Shown piece by piece: positions 10,502 to 23,307 of a stretch of 64,000 nucleotides of DNA. Position 1 is the first letter of the stretch. Each line of letters begins with the position of its first letter. The stretch is taken from NCBI GenBank assembly GCA_022036555.1, contig CM039133.1:12413765-12477764 (forward strand), read 5' to 3'. The stretch is from Microstegium vimineum. Lineage: Eukaryota > Streptophyta > Magnoliopsida > Poales > Poaceae. The notes below the pieces were generated by a model. The model searched no databases. It was not told the DNA's origin and saw only the letters and a list, made by a program, of their open reading frames with translations. The translations under genes and the position numbers were made by a program.

Positions 10502-13500
10502 TTATGCAGCAACAGCTTGTGCTTCAGGTGCAACATTTTTGTGGAACAAACTCAAGCTTGTGCGTGCAATTGGCTCCCCAAATAATGTTGCTGTCGACGA
10601 CCTGAGAATTTTCACCTCAACAAAGTCACCAACCACTGGCTTACGTGCTTCTTCACCTTCGAAAGTGTGTGGTACAGGGACACTCGCAAATGACACCTTA
10701 TGCCCCCTATCAGTCTTCCCTGTCAACTCCGTTTTGGGAGCACGCTTACTGGGTCCCTCGACAAGAACAAGCTGCACGGTACCAATTTGAGAATCGTAAT
10801 TCTTCTTTGTGGTCTCCCGGAAGGTGTTAATTAGTTCCATGAGTCTCCTCTGCTTGACATCTTCGGGGACATCGTCCTCATAATTCCGGTGAGCATGAGT
10901 CTTTTCTCTCATGCTATATGCAAACATGTAAGCCATATCATATCCAACAGCCCTTACAAGGCTGAGGGTCTCAGCGTGGTCATCTTCTGTTTCTCCACAA
11001 AAGCCTGCAATACATCAGAAATATACATCCCAAATTAAGGACAAATCTGCTGGTTGGATCATAGAGGATGAAACTAACAAATTGCATGCCACTATGAACG
11101 ATTCAAGAAATTTGGGATGCCTAAGTACATATCTGACATAATTACATAAATATCGCCAAATGCTAGTGCTACTGTTAATCTGTTATAACTTAATGAATCA
11201 AGTAATCTCAATCTCATTTAAACTGCCATTAATACCAGAGAACTAGCAAAGACTCCATGACTTGTGCTGGAACAGCTTTGTAGCGCCATGATATAAGAGC
11301 TGTTCAGATCTCCAAAGTTACTTGCTAACTAGTTGTAAAATTACTGTCATATTCCTGCTTATCAATATATACAACGAGATAAATGTTAACTTTTTTTCAT
11401 ATATCAATAGCCATTCCACTCAAACTATGAAGCGGACAAGTCTTAAGCAAGAGCAGAAGAAATAGATGGAGGATTCAGATTCAATTAAGGCAAACACAGG
11501 CCATGATCTGTATGATACCTAATTCTAAATTGTAAACAAATCGTACCACTGTTATAAACATCTGAAACTTTAACGAAAATGGAAACAAATTCATCAAACA
11601 GGAACTCAATATTCAATCAAGATATCGCGGCGATTTTATCCAATTTTATCCTTTTTTTGTAAGATCTCCTATCAATACTACATATGAAGTACATCTATGA
11701 GGTTATCTTGCTAGTTGAGTAGTGGATACAAATTGGTTCTAAATTTGAATTGGTCTGTTATAGCTCCTTACCACATGGGCCACTCTAGTCTATATGAACA
11801 TATAAGGTCAATTCTCACTCTTTTTGACACAACCATATAAATAAGAAAAATATCCATTCTGGGAGTACTTTGTTCAGAAGATCACGGCTATGGAAAATCA
11901 GGAAACACAAATAATTTAATCTAGGTAAGCCAATGCAGACTATGGAAAAAAGAAAGCTTACCAGTTATGAAATCACTGCTTAGCCCAACATCAGGAAGGA
12001 CATTACGAATTTTGTGCACAAGTTCTAAGTACGCTTCTCGAGTGTAACCCCTCCGCATTCGTTCCAGCACTGCTGAACTGCCTGTTTGTGCTGGTAAGTG
12101 AATAATATTGCAGATGTTATACCTATCCCGCATCAAATACAGTAGCTCATCTGGGAAATCCTTTGGGTGTGGTGAGGTAAACCTGAACCGCATCTCAGGG
12201 TATTCCAAAGATAATTTATCCAGGAGATCAGCAAAACGTAACCCCATATTCTTCACCTTGCACATGCTGGAAAATCCTTCACTGAGTTGCCAGTTTTGGC
12301 CAGGCTCCAATTCTTCTACTTCAGAAGTGTCATTATAACTGTTAACATTTTGACCAAGAAGCATTACCTCCTTCACGCCAGCTTTCCACAGTTCACCAAC
12401 CTCGCGGACAATAGAAGACACTGGCGAGACCTTTCCCTACCTCTAGTGAAGGGAACTATGCAGAATGAGCACATATTATTGCAACCTCTCATGATTGACA
12501 CAAATGCTGTAACTGAATTGTCAGAGATCCTTACTGGGGTGATATCAGCATAAGTTTCCTCGAGCGATAGAAGTGTGTTCATACCCTTGTGGCCGTAATC
12601 GACTTCCTGGAGCAACCTAGGCAAATCCCTATATGCATCAGGTCCACAGACAACATCAACCATCTTATCAGAATCAAGTATTTTCTCCTTCAGTCGCTCT
12701 GCCATGCACCCCAGGACAGCAATCTTGGGAGGCCGCAGAGATTTTGATCTACCTTCAGCAACATTAGCTTTCCATTCCCTTTTCAAAAACCAAAAGTAGT
12801 TGAGGCGCTGCCAGACTTTCTGCTCTGCATTCTCACGGATGGCACAGGTGTTGATAAATATTATCTCTGCACTCTCAGGGTCAGGAACAATTTCTTCATA
12901 ACCTTCATTTTTCATGATAGAAAGCACAATCTCCATGTCATTTATATTCATTTGGCAACCATATGTCTCGTGGTAGATGCGTCCCTTGCTTGAATTTGTT
13001 GAACCAGACACTAAACTAGAAAAAACAAAAACATTAGGATTGTTATATTCCATGCTAGTAGCAATCCCCACAGCCAGACATAAATCACAACGATAAACAA
13101 TTGAGCATGGTACATTGGAAAAAGGACGGTTTTCAGCTCTTTCAAATCTGCTGCTAGAAGAAACAGAACTACCAATGGTCAGAGAAAGTGGTATAGCTTG
13201 GAAATGGTGCATAGTTACTGCCAACTACCCAATTAGTCTAGTTTGCAACCTTCCTAAACACCAATGGCAAATCAAAATTGCTTGAAGCAATACGAAGCTG
13301 AAGAATCATAGTATATATATCTCCTTAACACTGATCAATGAATAATCTAACAGAATGGCTATTTTACATATGTTTTTAACTTTTTATTTATAGTTTTACT
13401 AATGGCCGAACAAATAATTTTCCACTGATTAACATCTTTCGCACAGCCTCTTACTGTACCATTAAAAGTAACCTTCTTAAAAAACCATAAAAGTGGTGCC

Positions 13501-14706
13501 AAACCTATACAACAACACATCCACAGTCCTTACTTCCAAAGTTCTTCAACAACCAAAATAAATTCAAAACCAACATTATTGAGTGCGATCATGCTACAAG
13601 CAAGTTCCATACTCCATAACAATCCTATAACAAGATAGGCAACCAATATATAGGCACCAGATCCACATGGCATCAGTCAATTCTTCTTCTTAAAATATAG
13701 TGAAATTTCCACCTAGTACTTCACTCTACCCACTAATACACATTTCAAGCAGTCTTTACAATATAACTGGAACATGGAAACTCGCCCTTCTATATGTTGA
13801 CACATAAAAAGCAAGTAGTACTAGGGGCCTGTTTAGATCCCCATGAAATCCAAAATGTTTTGGGTTTTGGTTTTTCATTTTGCAAAATGGAACTAAACAC
13901 CACCCAAAATATTTGGCAAAAAGTGGTCCATTCCCTATTTTGGGTTTTGGACTCAAGAGGCCAAAATAACCCAAAATTTGCATTGGTTTGTGTGCCACCC
14001 TCACAATCCCCATCATTGGAATCCAAAATAAGCCAAACTTTGGTTGAAACTAAACACCCCCTGAAATATTTTGCATTTTGGATTTTGGAATCCAAAATAG
14101 TTGGCATTTTGGATTTTGGGATGGAACTAAACAGGCCCTAGCTAACCACAGTGAATCACACGATGTCTCTCTACCACTCCAAGAAACAGTAACTCGTTTC
14201 TTTTCTATAATTTCCCTTCTCCTTCCTTTGGCCTATACCTAACTTGCATGAAACTTGAGCCCAACACATGCAAACGTCGAGGCTCCACTTCCACTAGAAT
14301 CCCCAGCACTCGCACGAGCACCAAATACTACGATCCGGAATCACATTGCAACGTACTACTACAAGCAAAAGATTGCATTTTTTCAGATTAAATTTCGCAG
14401 TAACGAGCAGGTAGAAGCTTTGAAGGTGGAGAGGATGGGGAATGGAAATAGAGCAGAGCCTTACTCCGTCTGGCCCTCGGAGACGGCCGTGGCCGCAGAG
14501 GCGGCAAGAGTGCGGGCGAGGCGGCGAGGAGCCGGCTGGGGCGTTGGGAGCCGGCGTGTAGCGGCCGGGACGGCGGAACGATGGGGCGGGGGAGCGGAGG
14601 ACCAGGAGCGGAGTGAAGCGAGGAGGATGTGGTGGCGTTGGCGGAGGCCTCGGCTCCCGAGGCGGAGCACGGCGGCGGCAGCGAGGGGGGCGAGCGGCGC
14701 CGCCAT
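10502..14706 (-). CDS. MiaB/CDK5RAP1-type tRNA methylthiotransferase, 3 exons, with a one-base frameshift
   Basis: Exons on the minus strand are 14706-14465, 13015-11962 and 11004-10502. The first encodes an Ala/Arg-rich leader of about 80 residues that looks like an organelle transit peptide, and its donor phase matches the acceptor at 13015. The N-terminal UPF0004 domain has its cluster cysteines at about 101 (ETYGC), 138 (NTCAIR) and 184 (LGCMAE). The radical-SAM motif RGCNNMCSFC supplies Cys259, 263 and 266. A TRAM-like tRNA-binding domain fills the last exon. MiaB enzymes add methylthio groups to isopentenyl-adenosine 37 of tRNAs, so an organellar role is likely. At 12423-12424 one base is missing just after the radical-SAM loop; read literally, the protein leaves frame near residue 278 and stops at 12373. 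Exon phases fit only if that base is present, giving about 599 residues. The open frame upstream of 13015 is intron. Confidence 0.85.
13825..14138. mobile_element. MITE with GGGCCTGTTTAG ends in intron 1 of the MiaB-like gene, 314 bp
   Basis: The left end GGGCCTGTTTAG and right end CTAAACAGGCCC are exact inverted repeats, flanked by TAG on both sides (13822-13824 and 14139-14141). Inside, many short CCAAAAT and ATTTTGG motifs make the whole element able to fold back. The 3-bp duplication suggests a Harbinger/Tourist-like origin, but the TSD is too short to be sure. Confidence 0.65.
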
Positions 14707-15492
14707 CGCGTTCGGGTGTCGTGGTGTGGTGTGAGGCGGAGGCGGCCACAGACGAGAGCGAAGATGGGTGACGAGAGCGGCGGCGAGGATAACTACTTGG
14801 AGTCACGACGTCCGTCTGATCGACGAGGGGCGGTCAGGAAAATTTGCTATTCCAAGATTCTCGGTTCATCATCAGGATACCCACAGGCCACAACAGTCTT
14901 CAGTCCGATTTTCTTGAGCATCATCGCATCTCTTCAATTTTAAAGATTGCTATTTCAAAAAAAAAAATACTATATAAGATTGCGATTGCAGTATGCCATA
15001 GATAAAAACTTGCATTTTATTTTGTGCATCAATCGAACAAAACACAATCGATCATATCGTATTATCCATATATTTCACATATTCGAGCTGTTAACATGCT
15101 CACTTGGTTTCATACGCCAATCACACAAGGCGACTTAGGGTGGTGAGTGGATATGTAAGGGACTAAAGGGTGAAGAATATGAAATGACTACAGCAACACA
15201 GGAATCATTACATCTGATGACGAACAATAAAATATATATATAAAAAATCTCCTACAAAATCTATGAGAGACAAATTCTATTTAAGGCGGATATCATCAGG
15301 CTATGGTCGCTAAACCCAACCAAAAAGATAATATCAACTGCTTTTGAACCAACTACAATCTGTACTACTAATAGACTCAAGAATTGACGTATCAATGTTT
15401 CTCATTTTCACGCTTGCATGCATAACAAAATGCACATTCTGAAAATTGTCTTTCCCAGTTGCCATTACAGATCTTGCTCAAGTATTTGAGCT
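14707..15492. other. Upstream region of the MiaB-like gene and 3' flank of the thioredoxin-like gene
   Basis: The GC-rich first 100-150 bp next to the ATG at 14706 should hold the 5' UTR and promoter of the minus-strand MiaB-like gene. The AT-rich remainder has no believable reading frame and probably includes the 3' UTR of the thioredoxin-like gene ending at 15493. Confidence 0.4.
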
Positions 15493-17814
15493 TCATGATG
15501 GAGGCGCACTGTGGTTTCCTGCCTGTCCAGATGGCTGCTGCATCTTCAGGAGGTGCTGGAGACCGGCGATAACATGCTGCCGGCTGGTTGGTACTCCAGT
15601 CTTCGCTAGAGCTCTGCCACGCTTGTCCAGGAGCACAAAGCAAGGGACGTATCTGATATCATAATGCAGAAGCTGCAAGTGGTAAAAATTCAATTGTCTG
15701 TTATGTTCAAATAATTTCAGTTTGTACATAGATGCTTGTAGCATTAGTAAGATGCTCCAATGCAGAGTTGCAGATGTACATACAAGAAATAGAAAGGTCA
15801 TAATCCAAACTAGGCTGGTAAACAATGACTGAGTCTTTTATGGCTGCAGAAGCACAATTCAGCGCTTATTCGTTGTTCTATATGGATTAGCTTCAATCAA
15901 GAACTATTGAAATGCTGAAACCTGTGGTTACTTCAGCATCCTAACATGACAAAATAAATTCTAACTGCTTCACCTCATCCAAATAGGAAAATGGTAATTT
16001 CAAACTTGGCATTTGCCAATATCTCTAAAAGGAAGAGATAGCAGACTATATCATACTTGTACAGTTAATACCCAAAGTTGACAAAAGTCCATGTTTTAAA
16101 TAACTAGCAGCCCCATCAACACTCAAGTAAACCTTGTTGAACTCTCAACTCACACTCTTCTTCTGAAAAGTAACCTATCCGACACGCCTATTTAAGAAGA
16201 TAATACTCTGGCATAGTTTTAAATCTCCGGCTAAGAGATTTAGCGGATGACCTCCAAAACAGCTATAGCGGAGGCTAAATTAGGCTATAGCCGCTAAGTT
16301 GTACATGAACGCAAATAGCTTGTTCAGTGTCAAAACAGCTATAGCCGGAGATTTAAAACCTTGTACTCCGGCCTTGTCAAACTTTACTGAATCTGTAGAA
16401 AAACGTATCAGCACCTACAAGTTCAAATAAGTGTACTATCAAATATATTTCATGGAGAATTTAATTGAAATAATTTGATGTTGTAGTTGTCAGTATGTTT
16501 TCCTAGAAGGTTGGTCTATACTATAATTAACTAGTTACTTACAGTTAAGTAAACAGTATACTTATGCCACCACAATTGATATATTGCTTCATTGGTGAAA
16601 AACTGATGAAGAAAGTAGATATCAAACTGAGATGCCTGGTTGCAATTCAACACTCATGACGGCCAGCTGGCCAACCATGACAAAGTTGAACAAATGACTG
16701 CTTCCAGCACCAAGGATTATAATGTTCAACCATCTGACAAATCTTCAACCAGTCATACTGATGTCTGAATGTGACCACTTCTGATCTGACAAATCTTCAG
16801 AAACCATATTTACTTGTGGAACAAAAGAACAAGAGTAATAGCAATATCTACATTCTAGTGCCAAGCTCCAACTCGTCCTTTCACTGTACTACAAAGTACT
16901 TGAATACTAACCAAGAAGAAAAAGATCATTACTACTCATCATAATGGATGTGTATGGTCATGGCATTATCCCACACGCTGTGCAATTCACATAACTTGAA
17001 TGCAATATTTCACCAAACAGTATGATGACCTACCTGAAGTCTTGAAATTGACAGAGTAGGAGCTAAATAGGACAAATAAAACGCAAGAACCTTAAAAAAA
17101 AAAAACTCATGTACCATGGAACCTACTCATTTTCTAATCCTCAATTTCTCTTCACCAAAGCAGAACATAACATATATTCATCACAAATTGATCAGAACAA
17201 GTCAATATGGCTAAATTATCGTCGCAAAGGCAAAATTATTCAGAACAGTACATATCTGGCTAAATTACTGTTGCTAAGGTTTTTCCCCCTAAATCGACAC
17301 CACAAATCTGAGCATTTTTCTGAATAGAGCATTTGAAAACAAAAGATTGCAAGGGACGCCTGACCTCTGGGAGCCACCGGTCGTCCTCGGCGTCAGCGAG
17401 CACGAAACTGGCGGAACCGCTAGCACCTTCCTCGAGCTCGCGCACGAGGTCCTGCAGAGAGGCGCACAAGCGGCAGCGCGGCGAGTAGAACTCCAGCACG
17501 GTGGCGGGCCTCCCGCTCGCGAGCGCCGCCGCCAGGCCCCGCTGCTCCGTGTCCCCGCGGTCCGCCTCCACCACCGCAACACCCGTGCTCTTCTGACGCC
17601 CCCATAATCCTCCGCCGGCAGAAGAGGCAGGGGAGGGGAGGTCGCCGGCGATGAGGAGGCCCTGCGCGAGGTTGCGGATGGACTTGAAGAGCCAGGGGAG
17701 CTCTAGGTCGCCGCAGGGACTGGGGCTGGGGCTCGGCGATGGGCTAGGATTAGGGTTAGGGCTCCATGGCCATTTGAAGCAGACGAGGGGAGGGGGCTTC
17801 CCGGAGGCGCCCAT
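15493..17814 (-). CDS. Thioredoxin-fold protein with a CRLC redox motif, 2 exons
   Basis: Exon 1 is 17814-17365 (150 codons) and exon 2 is 15672-15493 (59 codons plus stop). They join in phase 0 over a 1.7 kb intron with GT/AG borders, giving 209 residues. The N-terminal 60 or so residues contain a Pro-Asn/Pro-Ser run (about 19-33). The thioredoxin fold starts near residue 104: TVLEFYSPRCRLC places the redox pair at Cys114 and Cys117, and the cis-proline signature is in RYVPCF (Pro160). The usual tryptophan before the first cysteine is arginine here. The layout resembles plant thioredoxin-like plastid proteins related in shape to HCF164, but I cannot name the orthologue. I chose ATG 17814 because the open frame further upstream lacks family features; 17973 is possible. 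Confidence 0.75.
16216..16359. mobile_element. Small fold-back element in the thioredoxin-like gene intron, 144 bp
   Basis: The ends GTTTTAAATCTCCGGCTA and the complementary TAGCCGGAGATTTAAAAC form an 18-bp inverted repeat. Internal GCTATAGC and GCGG motifs add further symmetry. No clear target duplication was found, so the superfamily is unassigned. Confidence 0.55.
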
Positions 17815-18340
17815 CTCCGGTGGGTGGTCGCCGGCGAGGGGGCGGCGGAGGGGAGGTATGAGGCGCACGTGGGAACGAGATTTTGTTGCAAAAGTCACTG
17901 GCAGATGGGTCGATAGTAAGTGGTAAGTGTTGGGCCATCTGTCAGTGACGGGCACAAAGCCCAGACGGTTCAAGCGAAGGACATTGACCCATATGTCAGT
18001 ATGTCACTCAACGACCGAGCTTATGGGGCCTATTATTAAAGGCCTCAATGTCTCATGGGCTGGGGTACGTAAATGTTGATTGGACTGGGCTTCCACGGTT
18101 TTCTAGCCCGCGTCTTCCGATTGTTCATGGGGCGGATTCCTTCATGGGGCCTTTGAACCTTATTTTTCCCTTCTAGCTCCTTTGGTTATTTGCAGTGGTG
18201 ATTCAAATCCCAAATCCTCGTAGTAGAAATGACCACACTTGTCTCTTGGATTGAATATTTGGATAGCACATTGAGCATGTATATGTGTTTACACTTTTTT
18301 TTAGATAATAATGTGCGCATGTCTACGATTTATTCTAATA

Positions 18341-18594
18341 CTCCCTCCATTACATCCAGTCCAAATTATATTGGTGAGTCAAAACATCTCAAGTTTGACC
18401 AAAATTTTAGAGAAAATTATAAAGATTTATAACATCAAATAAGTGTACTATATGAAAATATAATTGATGAAGAATCTAATGATACTTAATTGATATTATA
18501 AATATGATTATATTATCATATAAGTTTAGTCAAACTTAAGATACATTGACTTTCTAAGATTCTTAGAATGACTTATAATTTAGGATGATGGGAG
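18341..18594. mobile_element. Stowaway-type MITE, 254 bp
   Basis: The left end CTCCCTCC and right end GGGAG are those of Stowaway (Tc1/mariner-type) MITEs, and TA flanks both sides (18339-18340 and 18595-18596). The interior is AT-rich with no coding potential. It lies upstream of the thioredoxin-like gene. Confidence 0.7.
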
Positions 18595-18596
18595 TA

Positions 18597-19664
18597 CTAG
18601 TTTATATCATCATTTATCTTAAGATTATGTAAGTAATGCATGCATCGTTATTGCTCCTCAAAGTCGTCAAAGAGTGCAAATGCGATGAATATGGGTGGCA
18701 GCATTCGGCGCCATCTACAAGCCATTTTCTCCACAAACTTATCATTATCGTGGGAATCCGGTTGCGCTTATAGTTTAGACCTTGTTTGAAATCAAGGAAT
18801 AGAAAATAGAGGAACATAAGAAAACATATGCATGAGGTAAAGGAAAATTAAAAAACTATAGGATTTTAAATCACAAGATTGAAAAAAAAGCATAGGAACA
18901 AGGTAAAACCAGCGGCCTCTAAAAATTCGTATTGTAAAAGTAGCTAAAATAAAAGTTATTTTTAAAGGCATTTGGAAATACCAACCATCCTATACAAACT
19001 AATTTCCTAGAGCGACTAATGTTTGCAACCATCATGTACCGGCGGACAAGATATAGATAGGCATAGATAGAAATTGGTTTATTCAGGATTTCACATAATT
19101 ATTTGATTAGGCTAGAAGTTTTTGTGACTGGCAATGAAACTGATTTATAACCTGTTGGTCCAGGGCTCTAGATGCAGCCTTAACTTCCAAACCATATATG
19201 TAGATGTATGGAGCGTGGCCCCTAATTGATATTAGATCAAAACTCATTGCATTAACCAGTATAAGGCCTTGTTTAGATACGGAGTACATGTGTATCTTGG
19301 GAGTTTGGTCTTCCTTACTTGAGCTTTACTTACCACACTTATGTTTCTACTTGTATGCCTTCACCTTGTTCCTAGAGTAGCATAGACTAGGTCATAAAAT
19401 TGGCTATATGTTACAAAATCTTTTGTGCATGGGTACGTAGAGATAGTAGATAAACTCTAGGTGCACATCTTGAAGGCTAGATGCATTTGTTTATCTAGTG
19501 CGAAATCAAGAGCCCTAGATTAAGTTTTCATGCTCCAATTCACCCTCCACTCTCTCTCATGTCGGCATTGGAGTTACTTGGGAAAAAATAGTGGGGACGG
19601 AGCAAGACATTGGAAGTAATTGCTTTAGATATATCCAATAAATGATGGAAATATTTATATTGTT
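18597..19664. other. Intergenic, AT-rich, nothing recognised
   Basis: Only short, unconvincing frames are present on either strand. I see no RNA gene or repeat that I can name. Confidence 0.4.
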
Positions 19665-19797
19665 TGAACTAGCGTCCTGGTCGATGTATAAGACTTTGCC
19701 TTTTTCTTTTTATTTCATCCAAAACTTTGTAATTTTGGGCTGTGTACATCCTTGGATGTAGACGCCGGATATTTTTATCCATTATCTTAAAAAAATG
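19665..19797 (+). mobile_element. 3'-end fragment of an L1-type LINE
   Basis: The tail GCTGTGTACATCCTTGGATGTAG followed by GCCGGATA and ATTATCTTAAAAAAA closely matches the 3' end of the larger LINE ending near 22908. It is probably a severely 5'-truncated copy of the same family; the left boundary is a guess. Confidence 0.5.
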
Positions 19798-20149
19798 AAG
19801 CAACCATTGGTACCCACCATAAATTGCAACACACGTGTACATACACATTTATCCAATGCATGAGAGTATTGCTTAAATTTAGGAGAAATAAATGAAAACT
19901 AAATTTATCCAATGCATGGGAGCATTCCTTAAATTTAGGAGGAATAGTTAAAATGAAAAGTTATAATTCTCTCGTGCATTTGGATGCAGTGTGGCGAGCC
20001 CACAGTGGGTGTGGGTACCCATGGTTGTTTCATGGGGACTGTCCTCACTATTTTTTTGTGTTGTTTCAGTAACAAATAATAAAAATAGTCTCGTGTGATG
20101 ATATTATGATAAAAGTGTTGGTTGTGAAACAAGCTTAAAATTTTAATTT

Positions 20150-22908
20150 TATTATACAGATGGTATGAGCGGGCTAAAGTTAAAACCCTTTTGGAAGGGG
20201 ATGTGAATACTCGCTTTTTCCATCTTGTGGCTAATGGGAAACACCGTAGACAACATATCTATAAACTTGAAAATGAACAAGGAACCATAGTCGGTGATGA
20301 GAACCTCAAGAGCCACATTACGAGCTTCTATAAAGATCTCTTTGGAGCTCCTGAGCATTCTGAGGTCTCACTTGGGGAAGATAACATCCTTGATATTCCT
20401 CAAGTGTCTCCAGAAGAAAATGATATCCTAACTAGCCCTTTCACCGAATCTGAGGTGAGGGAAGCGATTTTCCAAATGGAACATAATAAAACTCCAGACC
20501 CGGATGGTTTTCCGGTGGAATTCTATCAGATGTTCTGGGGAGTCATCAAAGAGGACCTTCTGTGCCTCTTTGCAGACCTCCATAGAGAGTCCCTTGACCT
20601 TTTTAGTTTGAATTTTGGAATCATTACTTTAATTCCAAAAATTCAAAATGCTACAAAAATTCAACAATACAGACCAATTTGTGTCCTCAATGTGAGTTTC
20701 AAAATATTCACTAAAGTGGGCACAAACAGATTAAATTTGGTTGCCAAAACGGTGGTGAGCCCAACACAGACTGCCTTTATGCTAGGCAGGAATATCATGG
20801 AAGGAGTAGTAATTTTGCACGAAACTATCCATGAACTCCACAAAAAAAAGATGGGGTGATTTTTAAAATTGACTTCGAAAAGGCTTATGATAAAGTAAAA
20901 TGGTCTTTCCTACAACAAACCTTACGTATGAAAGGCTTCTCACCCCTATGGTGTAGATGGATTCAAAGTATGGTCTCTGACGGTAGTGTGGGGATCAAAG
21001 TCAATGATGATATTGGCCCCTACTTCCAAACCAGTCGAGGGCTCAGGCAGGGGGACCCTATGTCGCCAAACCAGTATATGCTAGCTCTTCTTATTAATAG
21101 AGCAAAGAACAACGGCCAAATAAGAGGAGTCATCCCCCACCTTATTGATAATGGTCTGTCCATTCTTCAATATGCAGATGATACCATTATCTTTATGGAC
21201 CATGACCCAGAACAAGCAAAAAATTTAAAGCTTTTGCTCTGTGGTTTTTAACAGTTATCTGGGTTTAAAATCAATTTCCACAAGAGCGAGATTTTCTGCT
21301 ATGGAGCAGCTAAAGAGATGGAACCTTATTATACTAGTCTCTTTGGTTGTAATACGGGGGAATATCCCTTCAGATATCTAGGGATCCCAATGCACCATAG
21401 GAAGCTCCTCGATTCTGAATGGAGAAAGGTGGAAGAACGCTTTCAACATAAATTATCTTGTTGGAAAGCAAAATACTTGTCCTATGGGGGACGTTTAATC
21501 CTGCTTAACTCAGTTTTAAGCAGTCTACCCATGTTTATGATGTCCTTCTTTGAGCTCCCTAAAGGGGTACTAAAAAATCTAGATCACTTCAGATCAAGAT
21601 TTTTCTGGCAAGGTTCTCTTGAAAAACATAAATATAGACTTGCCAGATGGGACATCCTCTGTTGTCCCAAAGACCAAGGGGGCCTAAGTATCTTGGACTT
21701 ACAATTGCAAAATAAATGCTTATTGGCAAAGTGGTTGGTTAATCTTCTTAATACCGACGGAATGTGGCAGTCCTTACTCAAAAATAAATACCTACGGTCA
21801 AAAACACTTACCCAAGTGTCTGCTAAACCCAATGATTCACATTTTTGGAGAGGCCTCATGCACATCAAAGATGAGGTCGTAGCTAAAGGTTCCTTCGATG
21901 TTAAATATGAGACCAAAACGAGATTCTGGGATGATACATGGGTAGGGGATAAGCCTCTAAAAGATAAATACCCTTCTCTTTTTAATATAGTGTGTGATCG
22001 TCACGTAACTGTATCGAAGGTGTTGGCCTCCAGCCCGCTAAACATATCCTTTCGTAGGGCGCTGGTGGGTAACAATCTCTTAGATTGGCTCAATTTAGTA
22101 GCGCAAATTTCTAATGTGGTTTTGGTAGGGGAGTCTGATTACTTTAGATGGAGCTTAACCAAGTCTGGGTTATTCTCTGTTCGCTCTCTGTATCTCTATC
22201 TTATTGATACACATCTACCTTGCCCTCATAAGAAACTTTGGAGAATAAAAATTCCTCTAAAGATTAAAATCTTTCTTTGGTTCCTACAAAGAGGTGTGAT
22301 CCTAACCAAAGACAACCTTGCTAGGAAAAAATGGAAAGGGAGCCAGAAGTGTATCTGTTGTAATATGAATGAGTCTATGCAACATTTATTCATCGATTGC
22401 CCCTTCGCCAAAATAATTTGGAGGACAATTCTTTTCGCTACTAATCTAACCCCACCCCGTTCGATCAGTCACATGTTCGGCTCATGGCTTCGAAATCAAA
22501 ATAAGAGGCTCAGAGGTTTGATCTGGGTGGGGGTGGCTGCGATTTGCTGGGCCATCTGGCGTTGCCGGAATGATGTTATTTTTAACAAACTCAAATCTAA
22601 TTCGTTCATGCAGGTTATTTTCAGGAGAGCGTATTAGCTCCTCTTCTGGGCAACGCTGCAGCGTGATGAACAAGCCAAGGACATCCTACCTTCGATAAGC
22701 AAGAGATTAGAGATAATTGCTTTAGAGGTTTATAATAAAGGGTGAAATCATGTTTACGTTTTGCTCTAGTGTTTCCGGTCTTTTGTTCCAAGGCCGTGGA
22801 CTACTGCTTTTTTATCTTCTTTATGTGAAGAGTCGGTTTGTATCGTGTGGCTGTGTACATCCAAGGATGTAGAGGCCGGATAATTTGTTATCTTTTATCT
22901 AAAAAATT
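20150..22908 (+). mobile_element. L1-type LINE, 5'-truncated, with degenerate reverse transcriptase
   Basis: Coding begins inside ORF2, just before the plant-LINE motif GDVNTRFFHLVANGKHRR; the endonuclease and everything upstream are missing. The reverse transcriptase is readable across 20161-21310, with FKIDFEKAYDKVKWSF, the GLRQGDPMS motif and the catalytic YADD (in LQYADDTIIF). The 3' part (21318-22637) includes the thumb region and a CCHC-like zf-RVT zinc finger near 22350. Two breaks show it is dead: a frameshift in the A-run at about 20850, and an in-frame TAA at 21249-21251. The 3' UTR ends in a hairpin (22856-22871) and a short A-run near 22908. Confidence 0.9.
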
Positions 22909-23299
22909 GTTTAGTTGAACGTAAAACATATGAACTGTTTAAATATTGATTTCCTTAAAAAACTTTAATATTGAAATTCTAAGAATATAAACTTCTTATG
23001 CAATTACTAGAGAATTATATGCCTATCTTTTGCATACAATCTGAGCAAGACCAAGGTACAGATTAGATTGTTAGTTAAGTCCTCAAATTGGTTGGCTGAT
23101 CCATTGAATGACATGTTGATGTTGCATACTCATGCTTAGCAGCTTGTTACAGGTCTCAGTCAATGTGCTACACATGCTTATTATATATCAGGTCTCCATG
23201 ATCTCACGATTCAGGAGCTGTTACATGTCCCAATCCATGTGCATGCTTATTTTATACCAGGAGATCGACATCACTATGATGGAGTAGGCTGCGGTCCTG
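22909..23299. other. Upstream region of the BURP gene
   Basis: This stretch contains two related segments with CATGCTTATT and TGTGCATGC motifs (about 23130-23185 and 23225-23265). They look like an imperfect duplication within the BURP promoter. The TGCATGC core resembles RY elements, but no regulatory role can be shown from sequence alone. Confidence 0.4.
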
Positions 23300-23307
23300 T
23301 ATAAATA
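23300..23307 (+). promoter_or_regulatory. TATA box of the BURP gene
   Basis: TATAAATA lies 66 bp before the ATG at 23366. This suggests transcription start near 23330 and a short 5' UTR. Confidence 0.6.

Noticed and set aside
13016..13224. Upstream extension of the MiaB-like second exon with its own ATG
   Set aside because: A strong acceptor (T-rich tract then TAG) lies before 13015, and exon 1 at 14706-14465 joins it in the right phase; the extension has no family features.
14255..14806. Plus-strand ORF of 159 codons and minus-strand ORF of 170 codons around the MiaB-like first exon
   Set aside because: Both are alternative frames of GC-rich leader DNA; the 81-codon minus frame fits the transit peptide and splice phase.
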